Positions 16,780 to 25,236 of a stretch of DNA of 64,000 nt are shown in pieces. The first letter of the stretch is position 1. Each line of letters begins with the position of its first letter. The stretch is taken from the NCBI GenBank assembly GCA_964556425.1, contig CAZKWC010000004.1:27231-91230 (forward strand). The letters are read 5' to 3'. The position numbers were made by a program, and so were the translations under genes. The DNA comes from JALQUL01 sp964556425. Its GTDB lineage: Bacteria; Pseudomonadota; Gammaproteobacteria; Burkholderiales; Burkholderiaceae_C. The notes beneath the pieces were generated by a model. That model was not told the DNA's origin. It worked only from the letters and a program-made list of their open reading frames with translations, and made no database searches.

Positions 16780-18608
16780 TATTTTGCTCCTACTTCTGCA
16801 GGGAAATATTTCATAACCGATAAAACAGGATTAGGTGCTGCTTGTCCTAAACCACAAATAGAGGCATCTATCATGACAGTTGATAAATCATGTAAGGTGT
16901 CTTGATCCCACTGATCTTGCTTGACCAATTGGTGAACTTTTTCAGTTCCTACTCGGCAAGGTGTACACTGACCACAGCTCTCATCGGCAAAAAACTGCAT
17001 CATATTGCGTGCGGCATCTTTGGCGGTATCGTGCTGACTCAACACAATAACCGCGGCCGAACCAATAAAACAACCATAGGGTTGAAGGGTGTCAAAATCG
17101 AGTGGAATATTGTTCATACTGGCAGGCAAAATACCGCCCGATGCACCTCCTGGCAAATAGGCATACAACTCGTGCCCCTCTAGCATTCCGCCGCCATATT
17201 CATTAATTAACTCTTGCACTGTAATACCAGCTGGAGCTAATTTAACACCAGGGTTTTTCACCCTACCGCTTAAACTATAAGAGCGTAAGCCTTTACGACC
17301 ATTACGACCAAAGCTGGTAAACCAATCGGCACCTTTTTCAACCAAGGTTCTAACCCAATACAAGGTTTCAAAATTATGCTCTAGGGTTGGCCTACCAAAC
17401 AAGCCCACTTGTGCTATATAAGGAGGACGCATACGGGGCTCACCGCGCTTGCCTTCCAAGCTTTCAATCATGGCCGACTCTTCGCCACAAATATAGGCTC
17501 CAGCCCCACGCCTTAGTTCAATACTAGGTAAGTTCGCTTTTAAACCTTGTGCTGCATTTTGATTTAAATCGTGAATTGCCTTTTGCAAAATAGCTCTTGC
17601 ACCATGGTATTCATCACGCAAATAAATATAAATTTTTTCAATGCCTACACAATAAGCGGCAATTAAAGCACCCTCTAAAAAGCGATGCGGATCACGCTCT
17701 AAATAAGTTCTGTCTTTAAATGTGCCGGGCTCACCTTCATCAATATTAATGGCCATTAGCTTAGGCGCTACTTGGTCACGCACAATACGCCATTTTCTAC
17801 CAGCAGGAAAACCCGCACCGCCCAAACCTCTTAAACCCGATTGTTCAAGCGTACTAATAATAGCTTCTACCTTGCTTGAGTTTTGCTGGGCCAATTCGTT
17901 TGCTAATAAATACCCACCATTTTGAACATAAGAATCGTAGGCTACTGTATCGGGCTGCGCCTTTAAAACAGTTGCAGTAACCGATTGTTCTGCCATTTGT
18001 GCCGGATCAAAAGCCGACTGAGCTAATGCTGGCTCGGGATGCTGTGGCAGTTGTGCTTGCGCCGCTTCTAACACCGCTTGCGCACTTGCCCAACCAATTG
18101 CATGTTGATGCACTACTGCGGCAGGCGCTTGCTCACATCGGCCTATACAGGGGGCTGCTTGTAATTGCCAGCCGGCCAAATCTAACTGTTGTGCAAGAGT
18201 TGCCATTAACTCTTTTGCACCTGCAATTTCGCAAGACAAACCAGCACAGACCCTTACCACTGGTTTTGGACTGGCTTCATCTTTGACAATTTCGAAATGA
18301 TGATAGAAAGAAGCCACCTCAAACACGTGTGCCATGGGTAAATTCATTTCTTTGGCTAAGGCGCATAAGTGCCTTTCAAGTAAGGCCAAATATTGATCTT
18401 GCAATAAATGTAAATATTCAATTAATAAATGAGCCGGATGACCATTTTCTGGCTTTTCACCAATTAAAGCTTTCACCTCTTGAATAGAAACCTCATCTGC
18501 TTGACGGCCTTTTAACTTAGCAGATTTTCTAATTTGAGCCCGCATCTGCTCTGGGCTTGTTGTTAATACCACTGGCGCTGTAGACCTTGATTCGGCAGAA
18601 TGATTCAT
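16779..18608 (-). CDS. fdsB: Formate dehydrogenase FdsG-FdsB fusion (diaphorase subunit)
   Basis: A 609-residue fusion. Residues 20-170 are a NuoE/FdsG thioredoxin-like 2Fe-2S domain (Cys121, 126, 154, 158). Residues 210-609 are a NuoF/FdsB domain with the glycine-rich FMN/NAD site (GLRGLGGAGFPAGRKW), INIDEGEPGTFKDR, and the 4Fe-4S motif ESCGQCTPCR (Cys545, 548, 551 plus Cys585). It passes electrons from FdsA to NAD+. The same fusion occurs in Methylobacterium-type Fdh1B, while Cupriavidus-type enzymes keep FdsG and FdsB separate. No fdsC or fdsD homologue lies beside it. A 494-bp divergent intergenic region separates it from the agl operon. Confidence 0.92.
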   Translation of the reverse strand: MNHSAESRSTAPVVLTTSPEQMRAQIRKSAKLKGRQADEVSIQEVKALIGEKPENGHPAHLLIEYLHLLQDQYLALLERHLCALAKEMNLPMAHVFEVASFYHHFEIVKDEASPKPVVRVCAGLSCEIAGAKELMATLAQQLDLAGWQLQAAPCIGRCEQAPAAVVHQHAIGWASAQAVLEAAQAQLPQHPEPALAQSAFDPAQMAEQSVTATVLKAQPDTVAYDSYVQNGGYLLANELAQQNSSKVEAIISTLEQSGLRGLGGAGFPAGRKWRIVRDQVAPKLMAINIDEGEPGTFKDRTYLERDPHRFLEGALIAAYCVGIEKIYIYLRDEYHGARAILQKAIHDLNQNAAQGLKANLPSIELRRGAGAYICGEESAMIESLEGKRGEPRMRPPYIAQVGLFGRPTLEHNFETLYWVRTLVEKGADWFTSFGRNGRKGLRSYSLSGRVKNPGVKLAPAGITVQELINEYGGGMLEGHELYAYLPGGASGGILPASMNNIPLDFDTLQPYGCFIGSAAVIVLSQHDTAKDAARNMMQFFADESCGQCTPCRVGTEKVHQLVKQDQWDQDTLHDLSTVMIDASICGLGQAAPNPVLSVMKYFPAEVGAK

Positions 18609-18984
18609 GACGGCACTTTAAAATAAATGGAATGGTAATTAGTAACTCTCCATAAAGCCACTGGCATTTATGAACAAAAAATATTGATGCCTAACAATAC
18701 CATGAAGTTTGTTAGTCTAAAAATAAAATGGATTTGAAATTCAACTCGAATTTCTATTTCATTGCTTTGAGTTACAAAGTTTACAAATTTTTTTTTGCTA
18801 CTACTCAACTAAATACGCCCTAGCTCAATCCAAATTCGACCACATTAGACAAAAAAACTAAGAAAAACTCAAAAAATAGCATGTAACTTTATTACCAAAT
18901 TTTCAAATAAAATAAATAACTATTAAATAAATAGCTAATTAACCATCAAAAATGACCGATTCATCTATATAGGGAAAGCCCTAA

Positions 18985-19012
18985 TCGACATCAAAAACGT
19001 TTTTGGCATAAT
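18985..19012 (+). promoter_or_regulatory. Sigma-70 promoter of the agl-type operon
   Basis: -35 TCGACA (18985-18990), 16-bp spacer, -10 CATAAT (19007-19012), predicting a start near 19019 and a leader of about 84 nt. The spacer is exactly filled by operator 1, the geometry of a tightly repressed promoter. Confidence 0.6.
18991..19006. promoter_or_regulatory. LacI-family operator 1
   Basis: TCAAAAACGTTTTTGG, a palindrome centred on CG as in LacI/GalR operators, repeated 21 bp further on. It lies between -35 and -10. Confidence 0.7.
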
Positions 19013-19027
19013 CAAAAACGTTTCTGG
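19012..19027. promoter_or_regulatory. LacI-family operator 2
   Basis: TCAAAAACGTTTCTGG, one change from operator 1 and 21 bp (two helical turns) downstream, overlapping the end of the -10 and the predicted start site. No lacI-type gene lies in the window, so the regulator is elsewhere. Confidence 0.7.
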
Positions 19028-19049
19028 TAACAATAGTTCCAAACTCAAT

Positions 19050-19075
19050 GCTGTTTCTTCCAGTCCATAAACAGC
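19050..19075 (+). promoter_or_regulatory. Leader hairpin before the binding-protein gene
   Basis: 7-bp stem GCTGTTT/AAACAGC with a 12-nt loop in the untranslated leader, just upstream of the strong Shine-Dalgarno AAAGGGG near 19087. May stabilise the transcript. Confidence 0.4.
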
Positions 19076-19102
19076 TTATTTCAACTAAAGGGGATTTTAA
19101 GT

Positions 19103-20380
19103 ATGAAAACAAGTATCAAACGCAGCATGCAGGCTGTTTTGTTAGCCACCGGTTTGTTAGGCGCTGGCATTAGCGCTCAGGCAGCAACTGTCACTATCGC
19201 CTGTGGCTCAGTTGGTCAAGATTATGAATTTTGCAAACGCCACACTGACGAGTGGGCGAAAAAAACAGGCCACACAGTCAAGTTATTTACTGCACCTGCT
19301 TCTACTACTGACATCCTCGGCTTGTTCCGTCAAATGTTTGCTGCAAAATCTACCGACCTCGACGTTATTATGGTGGACGTGGTTTGGCCTGGCGTTATTA
19401 AAGATCACTTAGTTGACTTAAAACCTTATTCAAAAGGTGCTGAAAAAGCCCATTTCCCAGCTATTGTGGCTAACAATACCATTAATGGTAAATTATTGGC
19501 AATGCCTAGCTTCACTGATGCAGGCTTAATGTATTACCGCAAAGATTTGCTCGAAAAATACAAATTATCTGCTCCAAAAACTTGGGACGAATTAGCCGCT
19601 GCTGCTAAAAAAATTCAAGACGGTGAACGCGCTGCTGGTGCCGCCGACTTCCAAGGTTATGTATTCCAAGCTAAAGCCTACGAAGGTTTAACATGTGATG
19701 CAGTTGAGTGGTTAGCCGCTTACAACGGTGGCTCTATTGTGGACGCCAAAGGTAATATTACTGTTAACAATCCAAACGCAGTAAAAGCACTTAAAACAGC
19801 AGCTTCATGGGTAGGTACTATCTCCCCAACTGGTGTTTTAAACTATGCTGAAGAAGACTCACGTGGTGTGTTCCAAAACGGTAAAGCGGCCTTTATGCGT
19901 AACTGGCCTTATGCTTGGTCTTTAGGTAACAGTGCAGATAGCCCTGTTAAAGGCAAAATTGCAGTTTCAGCTCTCCCATCTGGCACAGCCGGTGGTAAAG
20001 GTGGTGCTGCTTTAGGTGGCTGGCAATTAGCGGTATCTAAATACTCTAAAAACGTTGCTGCTTCTGCCGATTTAGTCATGTTCATGACTAGCCCAGAAAT
20101 CCAAAAAGAGCGCGCCATTAAAGGCTCTTACAACCCCACCATCATGAGCTTGTATAAAGACAAAGAAGTCTTAGCCGCTAGCCCATTCTTTGGTGACTTG
20201 TATGATGTGTTCACTAACGCATCACCACGCCCATCTACTGTAACTGGCTTAAAGTATCCTGAAGTAAGCCAAGCATTCTGGAATGCAACTCACGAAGTAT
20301 TGTCTGGCAAAGCAACTGCTGAAGACAGCTTAAAAGGCTTAGAGGCTAAACTCAAACAAATCAAACGTACAGGCTGGTAA
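19103..20380 (+). CDS. Sugar ABC transporter periplasmic binding protein (alpha-glucoside/trehalose type)
   Basis: A 425-residue family-1 solute-binding protein with a standard signal peptide (cleavage after ISAQA, about residue 27). It has features of the maltose/trehalose/alpha-glucoside group: TDLDVIMVDVVWPGVIKDHL, MPSFTDAGLMYYRKDLLEKY, and AAFMRNWPYAW. It is preceded by AAAGGGG and is the first gene of a five-gene operon in the order binding protein, permease, permease, alpha-glucosidase, ATPase, the order of rhizobial aglEFGAK. Two large hairpins follow the gene, as often seen after binding-protein genes that need more product than their permeases. Ligand is inferred to be an alpha-glucoside such as trehalose, maltose or sucrose. 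Confidence 0.88.
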   Translation: MKTSIKRSMQAVLLATGLLGAGISAQAATVTIACGSVGQDYEFCKRHTDEWAKKTGHTVKLFTAPASTTDILGLFRQMFAAKSTDLDVIMVDVVWPGVIKDHLVDLKPYSKGAEKAHFPAIVANNTINGKLLAMPSFTDAGLMYYRKDLLEKYKLSAPKTWDELAAAAKKIQDGERAAGAADFQGYVFQAKAYEGLTCDAVEWLAAYNGGSIVDAKGNITVNNPNAVKALKTAASWVGTISPTGVLNYAEEDSRGVFQNGKAAFMRNWPYAWSLGNSADSPVKGKIAVSALPSGTAGGKGGAALGGWQLAVSKYSKNVAASADLVMFMTSPEIQKERAIKGSYNPTIMSLYKDKEVLAASPFFGDLYDVFTNASPRPSTVTGLKYPEVSQAFWNATHEVLSGKATAEDSLKGLEAKLKQIKRTGW

Positions 20381-20388
20381 GCCAACTA

Positions 20389-20424
20389 CTCACATTAGGC
20401 TTTGTTTTAAAAGTCTAATGTGAG
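20389..20424 (+). promoter_or_regulatory. Intercistronic hairpin 1 after the binding-protein gene
   Basis: Perfect 10-bp stem CTCACATTAG/CTAATGTGAG (20389-20398 with 20415-20424). It lies 8 bp after the stop codon and probably protects the upstream message or attenuates the permease genes. Confidence 0.65.
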
Positions 20425-20444
20425 CTTGCTAATTCGCATTTTTT

Positions 20445-20495
20445 GCGCAGTCCAACTATAGAAGATCAACCCGAGCTTTGTAGTTTGAACTGCGC
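20445..20495 (+). promoter_or_regulatory. Intercistronic hairpin 2 before the first permease
   Basis: GCGCAGT (20445-20451) pairs with ACTGCGC (20489-20495), and inside it AACTA pairs with TAGTT after a 2-nt internal loop. No T-run follows. It lies 45 bp before the permease start. Confidence 0.5.
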
Positions 20496-20540
20496 CTTAT
20501 TATTCATAATGTATTTAATCACTGCTTCGGAGCCTTTGCG

Positions 20541-21452
20541 ATGAAAGAAAAAACCAAAACCGCTTGGCTATTTGTGGCACCAATGATTATTGTCTTGGTG
20601 TTAATTGCACTTTGGCCCTTGTGTAGAACTATTTGGTTTAGTTTTACCGATGCCAATATTAATGACCTTGAAGCGGCCAAATGGGTGGGCTTCGAGAACT
20701 ATTATGGGGAATTTGGCCTTTTTGGCAACCCCAATTATCTAACTGGATTTTGGAAAAGCGATTGGGGTGTTTCTATACTCAACACCTTGCGATTTTCTGT
20801 GGTCTCTGTGACTATTGAAACCATCTTAGGTTTAGCAGTCGCATTGTTATTACATCAAGAGTTTAAAGGGCGCTCATGGGTCAGAGCGGCAGTATTAGTG
20901 CCTTGGGCTATACCCACTATTGTCTCAGCCAAAATGTGGGGCTGGATGCTACATGACCAATTTGGTGTGATTAACCACTGGTTGTTAAAACTGGGCATTA
21001 TTAGTCAAAACATTGCATGGACGGCAGAGTCAGATTATGCACTTTGGACTGTGGTGGTAGTTGATGTTTGGAAGACTACCCCCTTTATGGCCTTATTAAT
21101 TTTAGCGGCTCTACAAACCTTGCCAAAAGATTGTTATGAAGCCGCCAAAGTAGATGGTGTGCATCCATTACGTGCGTTTTGGAAAATTACCCTACCCCTT
21201 ATTAAACCGGCCCTAATGGTGGCAGTTATTTTTAGGTTACTCGATGCATTGCGTGTATTCGACCTCATTTTTGTTTTAACTTCGAGCAGCAATAGCACTA
21301 TTAGTATGTCGGGTTTTGTGCGCCGCGAAATGGTTGATAACGGTTATGTGGGTTTTGGTTCTGCCGCATCTACGGCACTATTTTTAATTATTAGCGCCTG
21401 CACCATTGTGTACATGAAAATAGCAAACGGTCCTCGCAAGGAGAGCAACTAA
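20541..21452 (+). CDS. Sugar ABC transporter permease, MalF/AglF type
   Basis: A 303-residue inner-membrane permease with about six helices. The ATPase-contacting EAA loop is visible as YEAAKVDGVHPLRAFWKITLPLIKPAL. It pairs with the following permease to form the membrane channel for the alpha-glucoside. Its stop codon overlaps the next start (TAATG at 21450-21454), so both subunits are made in a coupled way. It starts 160 bp after the binding-protein gene, behind two hairpins. Confidence 0.88.
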   Translation: MKEKTKTAWLFVAPMIIVLVLIALWPLCRTIWFSFTDANINDLEAAKWVGFENYYGEFGLFGNPNYLTGFWKSDWGVSILNTLRFSVVSVTIETILGLAVALLLHQEFKGRSWVRAAVLVPWAIPTIVSAKMWGWMLHDQFGVINHWLLKLGIISQNIAWTAESDYALWTVVVVDVWKTTPFMALLILAALQTLPKDCYEAAKVDGVHPLRAFWKITLPLIKPALMVAVIFRLLDALRVFDLIFVLTSSSNSTISMSGFVRREMVDNGYVGFGSAASTALFLIISACTIVYMKIANGPRKESN

Positions 21453-22288
21453 TGAAGCGTCCACTTTTAGGCACTATTGCCCTTTATTTTGCAGCTTTTT
21501 TAATTTCAGCTGTTTCGGTTTTTCCATTCATTTATGCGATTGGAACCTCACTTAAAACAGGCTCTGCATTATTTTCGACCGAAATTATTGTGAGCAACCC
21601 TAGCTTTGAAAACTATATTAGTTTATTTAGAGTAGCCGAGCATCCGTTTGGCACTCATGTCTTGAACTCTATTATGGTTTCTTCATTAGTAGTGGCCGTT
21701 TCATTGTTTTTAGGTGTGAGTGCTGCTTATGCATTAGGTCGTATTAATTTTAAGGGCAGAGGTCTTTTACTTGCGACAATACTTGGCGTTTCAATGTTTC
21801 CGCAAGTAGCTGTTTTGTCGGGTATGTTTGAACTGATTCGTTTTTTAGGTTTGTATAACCGGGCAATTGGATTAGTTTTACCCTATCTTATTTTTACCTT
21901 ACCGTTTACCGTTTGGGTACTCACCACCTTTATGCGTGACTTACCACAAGAGCTAGAAGATGCCGCCATTATGGATGGCTGCTCACCCGCTCGTGTAGTG
22001 GTGCAAGTGTTTATGCCTTTGTTATGGCCAGCTTTAGTATCGACCGGATTATTAGCATTTATTGCCGCTTGGAATGAATTTTTATTTGCCCTTACCTTTG
22101 TAATTGACAACCAAGAACGTACGGTTCCTGTCTCCATTTCTCTTTTAAGTGGTAACAGTAAATACGATATTCCATGGGGAAAAATCATGGCAGCTTCGGT
22201 ATTAGTCACCTTACCTTTAATTGCACTAGTACTGGCATTCCAAAAGAAAATTGTCTCGGGTTTAACTGCCGGTGGTGTTAAAGGATAA
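21452..22288 (+). CDS. Sugar ABC transporter permease, MalG/AglG type
   Basis: A 278-residue permease with six predicted helices and the EAA loop LEDAAIMDGCSPARVVVQVFMPLLWPAL. The extreme C-terminus (VSGLTAGGVKG) is the usual MalG-type ending. Translation is coupled to the preceding permease by a TAATG overlap. Partners are the MalF-type protein and the ATPase encoded two genes downstream. Confidence 0.88.
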   Translation: MKRPLLGTIALYFAAFLISAVSVFPFIYAIGTSLKTGSALFSTEIIVSNPSFENYISLFRVAEHPFGTHVLNSIMVSSLVVAVSLFLGVSAAYALGRINFKGRGLLLATILGVSMFPQVAVLSGMFELIRFLGLYNRAIGLVLPYLIFTLPFTVWVLTTFMRDLPQELEDAAIMDGCSPARVVVQVFMPLLWPALVSTGLLAFIAAWNEFLFALTFVIDNQERTVPVSISLLSGNSKYDIPWGKIMAASVLVTLPLIALVLAFQKKIVSGLTAGGVKG

Positions 22289-22336
22289 ATTGGAAATTCA
22301 AACTAATAACTCCAATCTCAACAGGAATAATTAAAT

Positions 22337-23974
22337 ATGAAAGCAAAAAATTCACAGTGGTGGCGTGGTGGTGTGGTGTATCAAATTTATCCACGTAGTT
22401 ACCAAGATAGTAATAATGACGGCATTGGCGATTTAGTCGGTATTACTCAGCGCCTGCCTTATATTGCGGCCTTAGGTGTCGATGCTATCTGGCTCTCACC
22501 CTTCTTTAAAAGCCCAATGAAAGACTTTGGCTATGATGTAAGCGATTACTGCGATATCGACCCCATGTTTGGCACCCTAGAAGATGCCAAAATCATGATC
22601 AAAACAGCTCACGATTTAGGCATTAAAGTCATCATCGATCAAGTGCTCTCTCACTCTTCCGATCAGCATCCTTGGTTTATTGAAAGCCGCTCTAGTCGTA
22701 GCAACGACAAAGCTGATTGGTATGTTTGGGCTAATGCTAAACAAGACGGTAATCCGCCTAATAATTGGTTGTCTATTTTTGGTGGCAGTGCTTGGCAATG
22801 GGACACACGTCGTCGCCAATACTATATGCATAACTTTTTAACTAGCCAACCCGACCTTAACTTTCATAATCCACAAGTTCAGCAAGCTTTGCTCGACAGC
22901 GTCAGGTTTTGGCTTGATTTAGGTATTGATGGTTTCCGTTTAGACACGGCCAACTTTTATGTGCATGATGCACAATTACGTGATAACCCACCGCGTGGTG
23001 AGCCTACCGGTTTTGATCCTGCAGTACCCACTACCAATCCTTATTCCTGGCAATGGCATAAATACGATAAAAGCCAACCAGAAAACCTCGACTTTATGCG
23101 TCGTTTAAGAGCTTTGGTAGATGAATATCCTGACACCACTATGGTGGGCGAGATTGGAGATGATGATGGTTTAGCTCGTATGGCTGAATACACCAAAGGC
23201 GATGACTTATTGCACATGGCCTATTGTTTTGATTTATTAGGCGATGCCCACGACGCCACATTTATTCACGGGGTATTATCTCGCTTTAATGAGATTGCCC
23301 AAGACAGCTGGCCTTCATGGGCTTTATCCAATCATGATTGCAAACGCTTGGCTTCTAGATGGGGTCAAGACAGCAACAATCTTCATCAACTCAAAACCTT
23401 TGCTGCATTTCAATTAAGTTTGCGTGGATCACCCTGTGTTTATCAAGGCGATGAATTAGGCCTCACTGAAGCCAATATTGCCTTTGAAGATTTACAAGAC
23501 CCCTACGGCATTACGATGTGGCCAGAGTTTAAAGGCCGTGATGGTTGCCGCACCCCCATGCCTTGGCAAGAAGACCAATACCATGCGGGCTTTTCCAATG
23601 TGCAACCGTGGTTACCGGTGGCAACCGAACACTTGAATAAATCAGTCCTGACACAACAACAAACGCCTGGTTCATTACTTCATTTTTACCAACAGTTTTT
23701 AAACTGGCGCAAAGGACAAGCTACTTTGCAAAAAGGTGATATGCAATTGTTGCCTCATCATCAACAAGTAGTGGCCTTTACAAGGCAATACCAAGGCCAA
23801 ACTTTATTATGTGTTTTTAACTTTAGCGATCAAGCGGTTACATGGACTTTACCCTCCTCCATTACACAATGCTCAGCTATCAATACAACTGGCTTATCGG
23901 GCGCTGTTGTGCAAACATCACAAATTGAATTAGCTGCATGGGGCTCCCTCATTGCAGAAGTTACGACTGTTTAA
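22337..23974 (+). CDS. aglA: GH13 alpha-glucosidase
   Basis: A 545-residue cytoplasmic glycoside hydrolase without signal peptide. GH13 motifs: VIIDQVLSHSS (region I), GFRLDTAN with the nucleophile Asp203, MVGEIGD with acid/base Glu272, and ALSNHD with Asp334. It starts YQIYPRSYQDSNNDGIGDL as in oligo-1,6-glucosidases and AglA-type alpha-glucosidases. It would split the imported disaccharide to glucose. It sits inside the importer operon, 48 bp after the second permease and 11 bp before the ATPase. Whether it prefers maltose, sucrose, trehalulose or isomaltose cannot be said from sequence. Confidence 0.9.
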   Translation: MKAKNSQWWRGGVVYQIYPRSYQDSNNDGIGDLVGITQRLPYIAALGVDAIWLSPFFKSPMKDFGYDVSDYCDIDPMFGTLEDAKIMIKTAHDLGIKVIIDQVLSHSSDQHPWFIESRSSRSNDKADWYVWANAKQDGNPPNNWLSIFGGSAWQWDTRRRQYYMHNFLTSQPDLNFHNPQVQQALLDSVRFWLDLGIDGFRLDTANFYVHDAQLRDNPPRGEPTGFDPAVPTTNPYSWQWHKYDKSQPENLDFMRRLRALVDEYPDTTMVGEIGDDDGLARMAEYTKGDDLLHMAYCFDLLGDAHDATFIHGVLSRFNEIAQDSWPSWALSNHDCKRLASRWGQDSNNLHQLKTFAAFQLSLRGSPCVYQGDELGLTEANIAFEDLQDPYGITMWPEFKGRDGCRTPMPWQEDQYHAGFSNVQPWLPVATEHLNKSVLTQQQTPGSLLHFYQQFLNWRKGQATLQKGDMQLLPHHQQVVAFTRQYQGQTLLCVFNFSDQAVTWTLPSSITQCSAINTTGLSGAVVQTSQIELAAWGSLIAEVTTV

Positions 23975-23985
23975 AGGCTTTTTTT

Positions 23986-25125
23986 ATGTCCACAATTGAA
24001 TTTAAAAACATCTGCAAGCGCTACGATGGCAGTCAAAATTTAACTATTAATAATGCCAATATTAAAATTGAGCAAGGTGAGTTTTGTGTCTTTGTTGGCC
24101 CATCAGGTTGCGGAAAATCAACTCTGTTACGCATGACCGCAGGCCTTGAAGATATTACTTCTGGCGACTTGTTAATCGATGGAAAACGAGCCAACGACAT
24201 TGCGCCAGCTAAGCGTGGTTTAGCCATGGTTTTCCAAAGTTATGCGCTTTACCCGCATATGACGGTGAGGCAAAATATGGCCTTTGGTTTGCAGGTGTTA
24301 GGTGCCGACAAAGCGGCCATTGAGCGCAAAGTGCAAGCCGCCGCAGAGGCTTTACAACTAGGCCCATTAATGGATAGATTACCTAAAGCTTTGTCGGGTG
24401 GACAACGCCAAAGGGTAGCCATTGGCCGCGCCATCGTCAAAGAGCCAGGTTGCTTTTTATTCGATGAGCCCCTGTCTAATTTAGATGCGGCTTTAAGAGC
24501 TCAAACTAGGTTAGAAATTGCGAAGTTGCATGAGCGCCTAGACCAATCTAGCATGATTTATGTTACTCATGATCAGGTAGAGGCCATGACACTGGCTGAC
24601 AAAATTGTTTTGCTCAACACCGGTGATCGAATTGCGCAACTTGGTAGCGTGGCACAAGTGGGCTCTCCAATGGAGCTTTACCACAGACCGAATAGTTTGT
24701 TTGTGGCAGAGTTTATTGGCTCGCCTAAAATGAATATTTTGCCAGCCGTATTACAAACTGCAGGTAGTATTTCTAGTCAAGTCGTATTGGCTGGCTCGGC
24801 ACTCTCTGTGGCGGTCAATGCTAGCCATCTAAAAGAAGGCTCCAAAGTACAAATTGGTCTGCGCCCTGAAGACATTCAGGTGGTAACTAGCAACAGCCCT
24901 AGCGCTAATGTGAATGGTGTCATTAGCCACATCGAGCGCCTTGGTGAGTCTTCTTTGTTATATGTCGATATGGGTGGAAATCTACCTGTTATTACCGCCA
25001 AAACTGAAGGTACTACGCAATTTGTAAAAGGTGATTTAGTAGGTATTGCAGCTCACCCCGAACGTCTGCACTTATTTAATGAAGAAGGCTGGGCTTGTGA
25101 ACGCACAGTAAGCTTACCAGTTTAA
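23986..25125 (+). CDS. Sugar ABC transporter ATPase, MalK/UgpC type
   Basis: A 379-residue ATPase from the ATG at 23986. The longer frame from 23938 overlaps the glucosidase and lacks family sequence. Walker A GPSGCGKST (residues 38-46), signature LSGGQ (136-140), Walker B with Asp160/Glu161, switch His195, then a C-terminal TOBE/OB domain (IGLRPEDIQV) as in carbohydrate ATPases. It powers the two permeases and closes the operon; a strong terminator follows. The regulatory residues by which MalK binds EIIAGlc cannot be judged here. Confidence 0.92.
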   Translation: MSTIEFKNICKRYDGSQNLTINNANIKIEQGEFCVFVGPSGCGKSTLLRMTAGLEDITSGDLLIDGKRANDIAPAKRGLAMVFQSYALYPHMTVRQNMAFGLQVLGADKAAIERKVQAAAEALQLGPLMDRLPKALSGGQRQRVAIGRAIVKEPGCFLFDEPLSNLDAALRAQTRLEIAKLHERLDQSSMIYVTHDQVEAMTLADKIVLLNTGDRIAQLGSVAQVGSPMELYHRPNSLFVAEFIGSPKMNILPAVLQTAGSISSQVVLAGSALSVAVNASHLKEGSKVQIGLRPEDIQVVTSNSPSANVNGVISHIERLGESSLLYVDMGGNLPVITAKTEGTTQFVKGDLVGIAAHPERLHLFNEEGWACERTVSLPV

Positions 25126-25144
25126 GCTTTGCTTTTTGCATACT

Positions 25145-25196
25145 AAAAATGGGGCACAACTGAGTAAACTTATTGCTTATGTAGTGCCCTATTTTT
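25145..25196 (+). terminator. Terminator of the agl-type operon
   Basis: AAAAATGGGGCAC (25145-25157) pairs with GTGCCCTATTTTT (25184-25196) over 13 bp with one G-U pair. The T-rich arm provides the U tract. Confidence 0.75.
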
Positions 25197-25236
25197 ATTC
25201 TACTGCCAAGCAGACGAATAGATTAAATCGCCATTG

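Larger units (their letters stand above)
18609..19102. other. Divergent intergenic region between formate dehydrogenase and agl-type operon
   Basis: 494 bp without a gene, strongly AT-rich in the middle. The right part holds the agl-side promoter with two operators and a leader hairpin, listed separately. The left part must contain the formate dehydrogenase promoter, but I see no convincing -35/-10 pair there. No small gene seen. Confidence 0.7.

Noticed and set aside
23938..23985. Extended N-terminus of the MalK-type ATPase
   Set aside because: It overlaps the glucosidase gene and does not match the family; the ATG at 23986 starts the conserved sequence.
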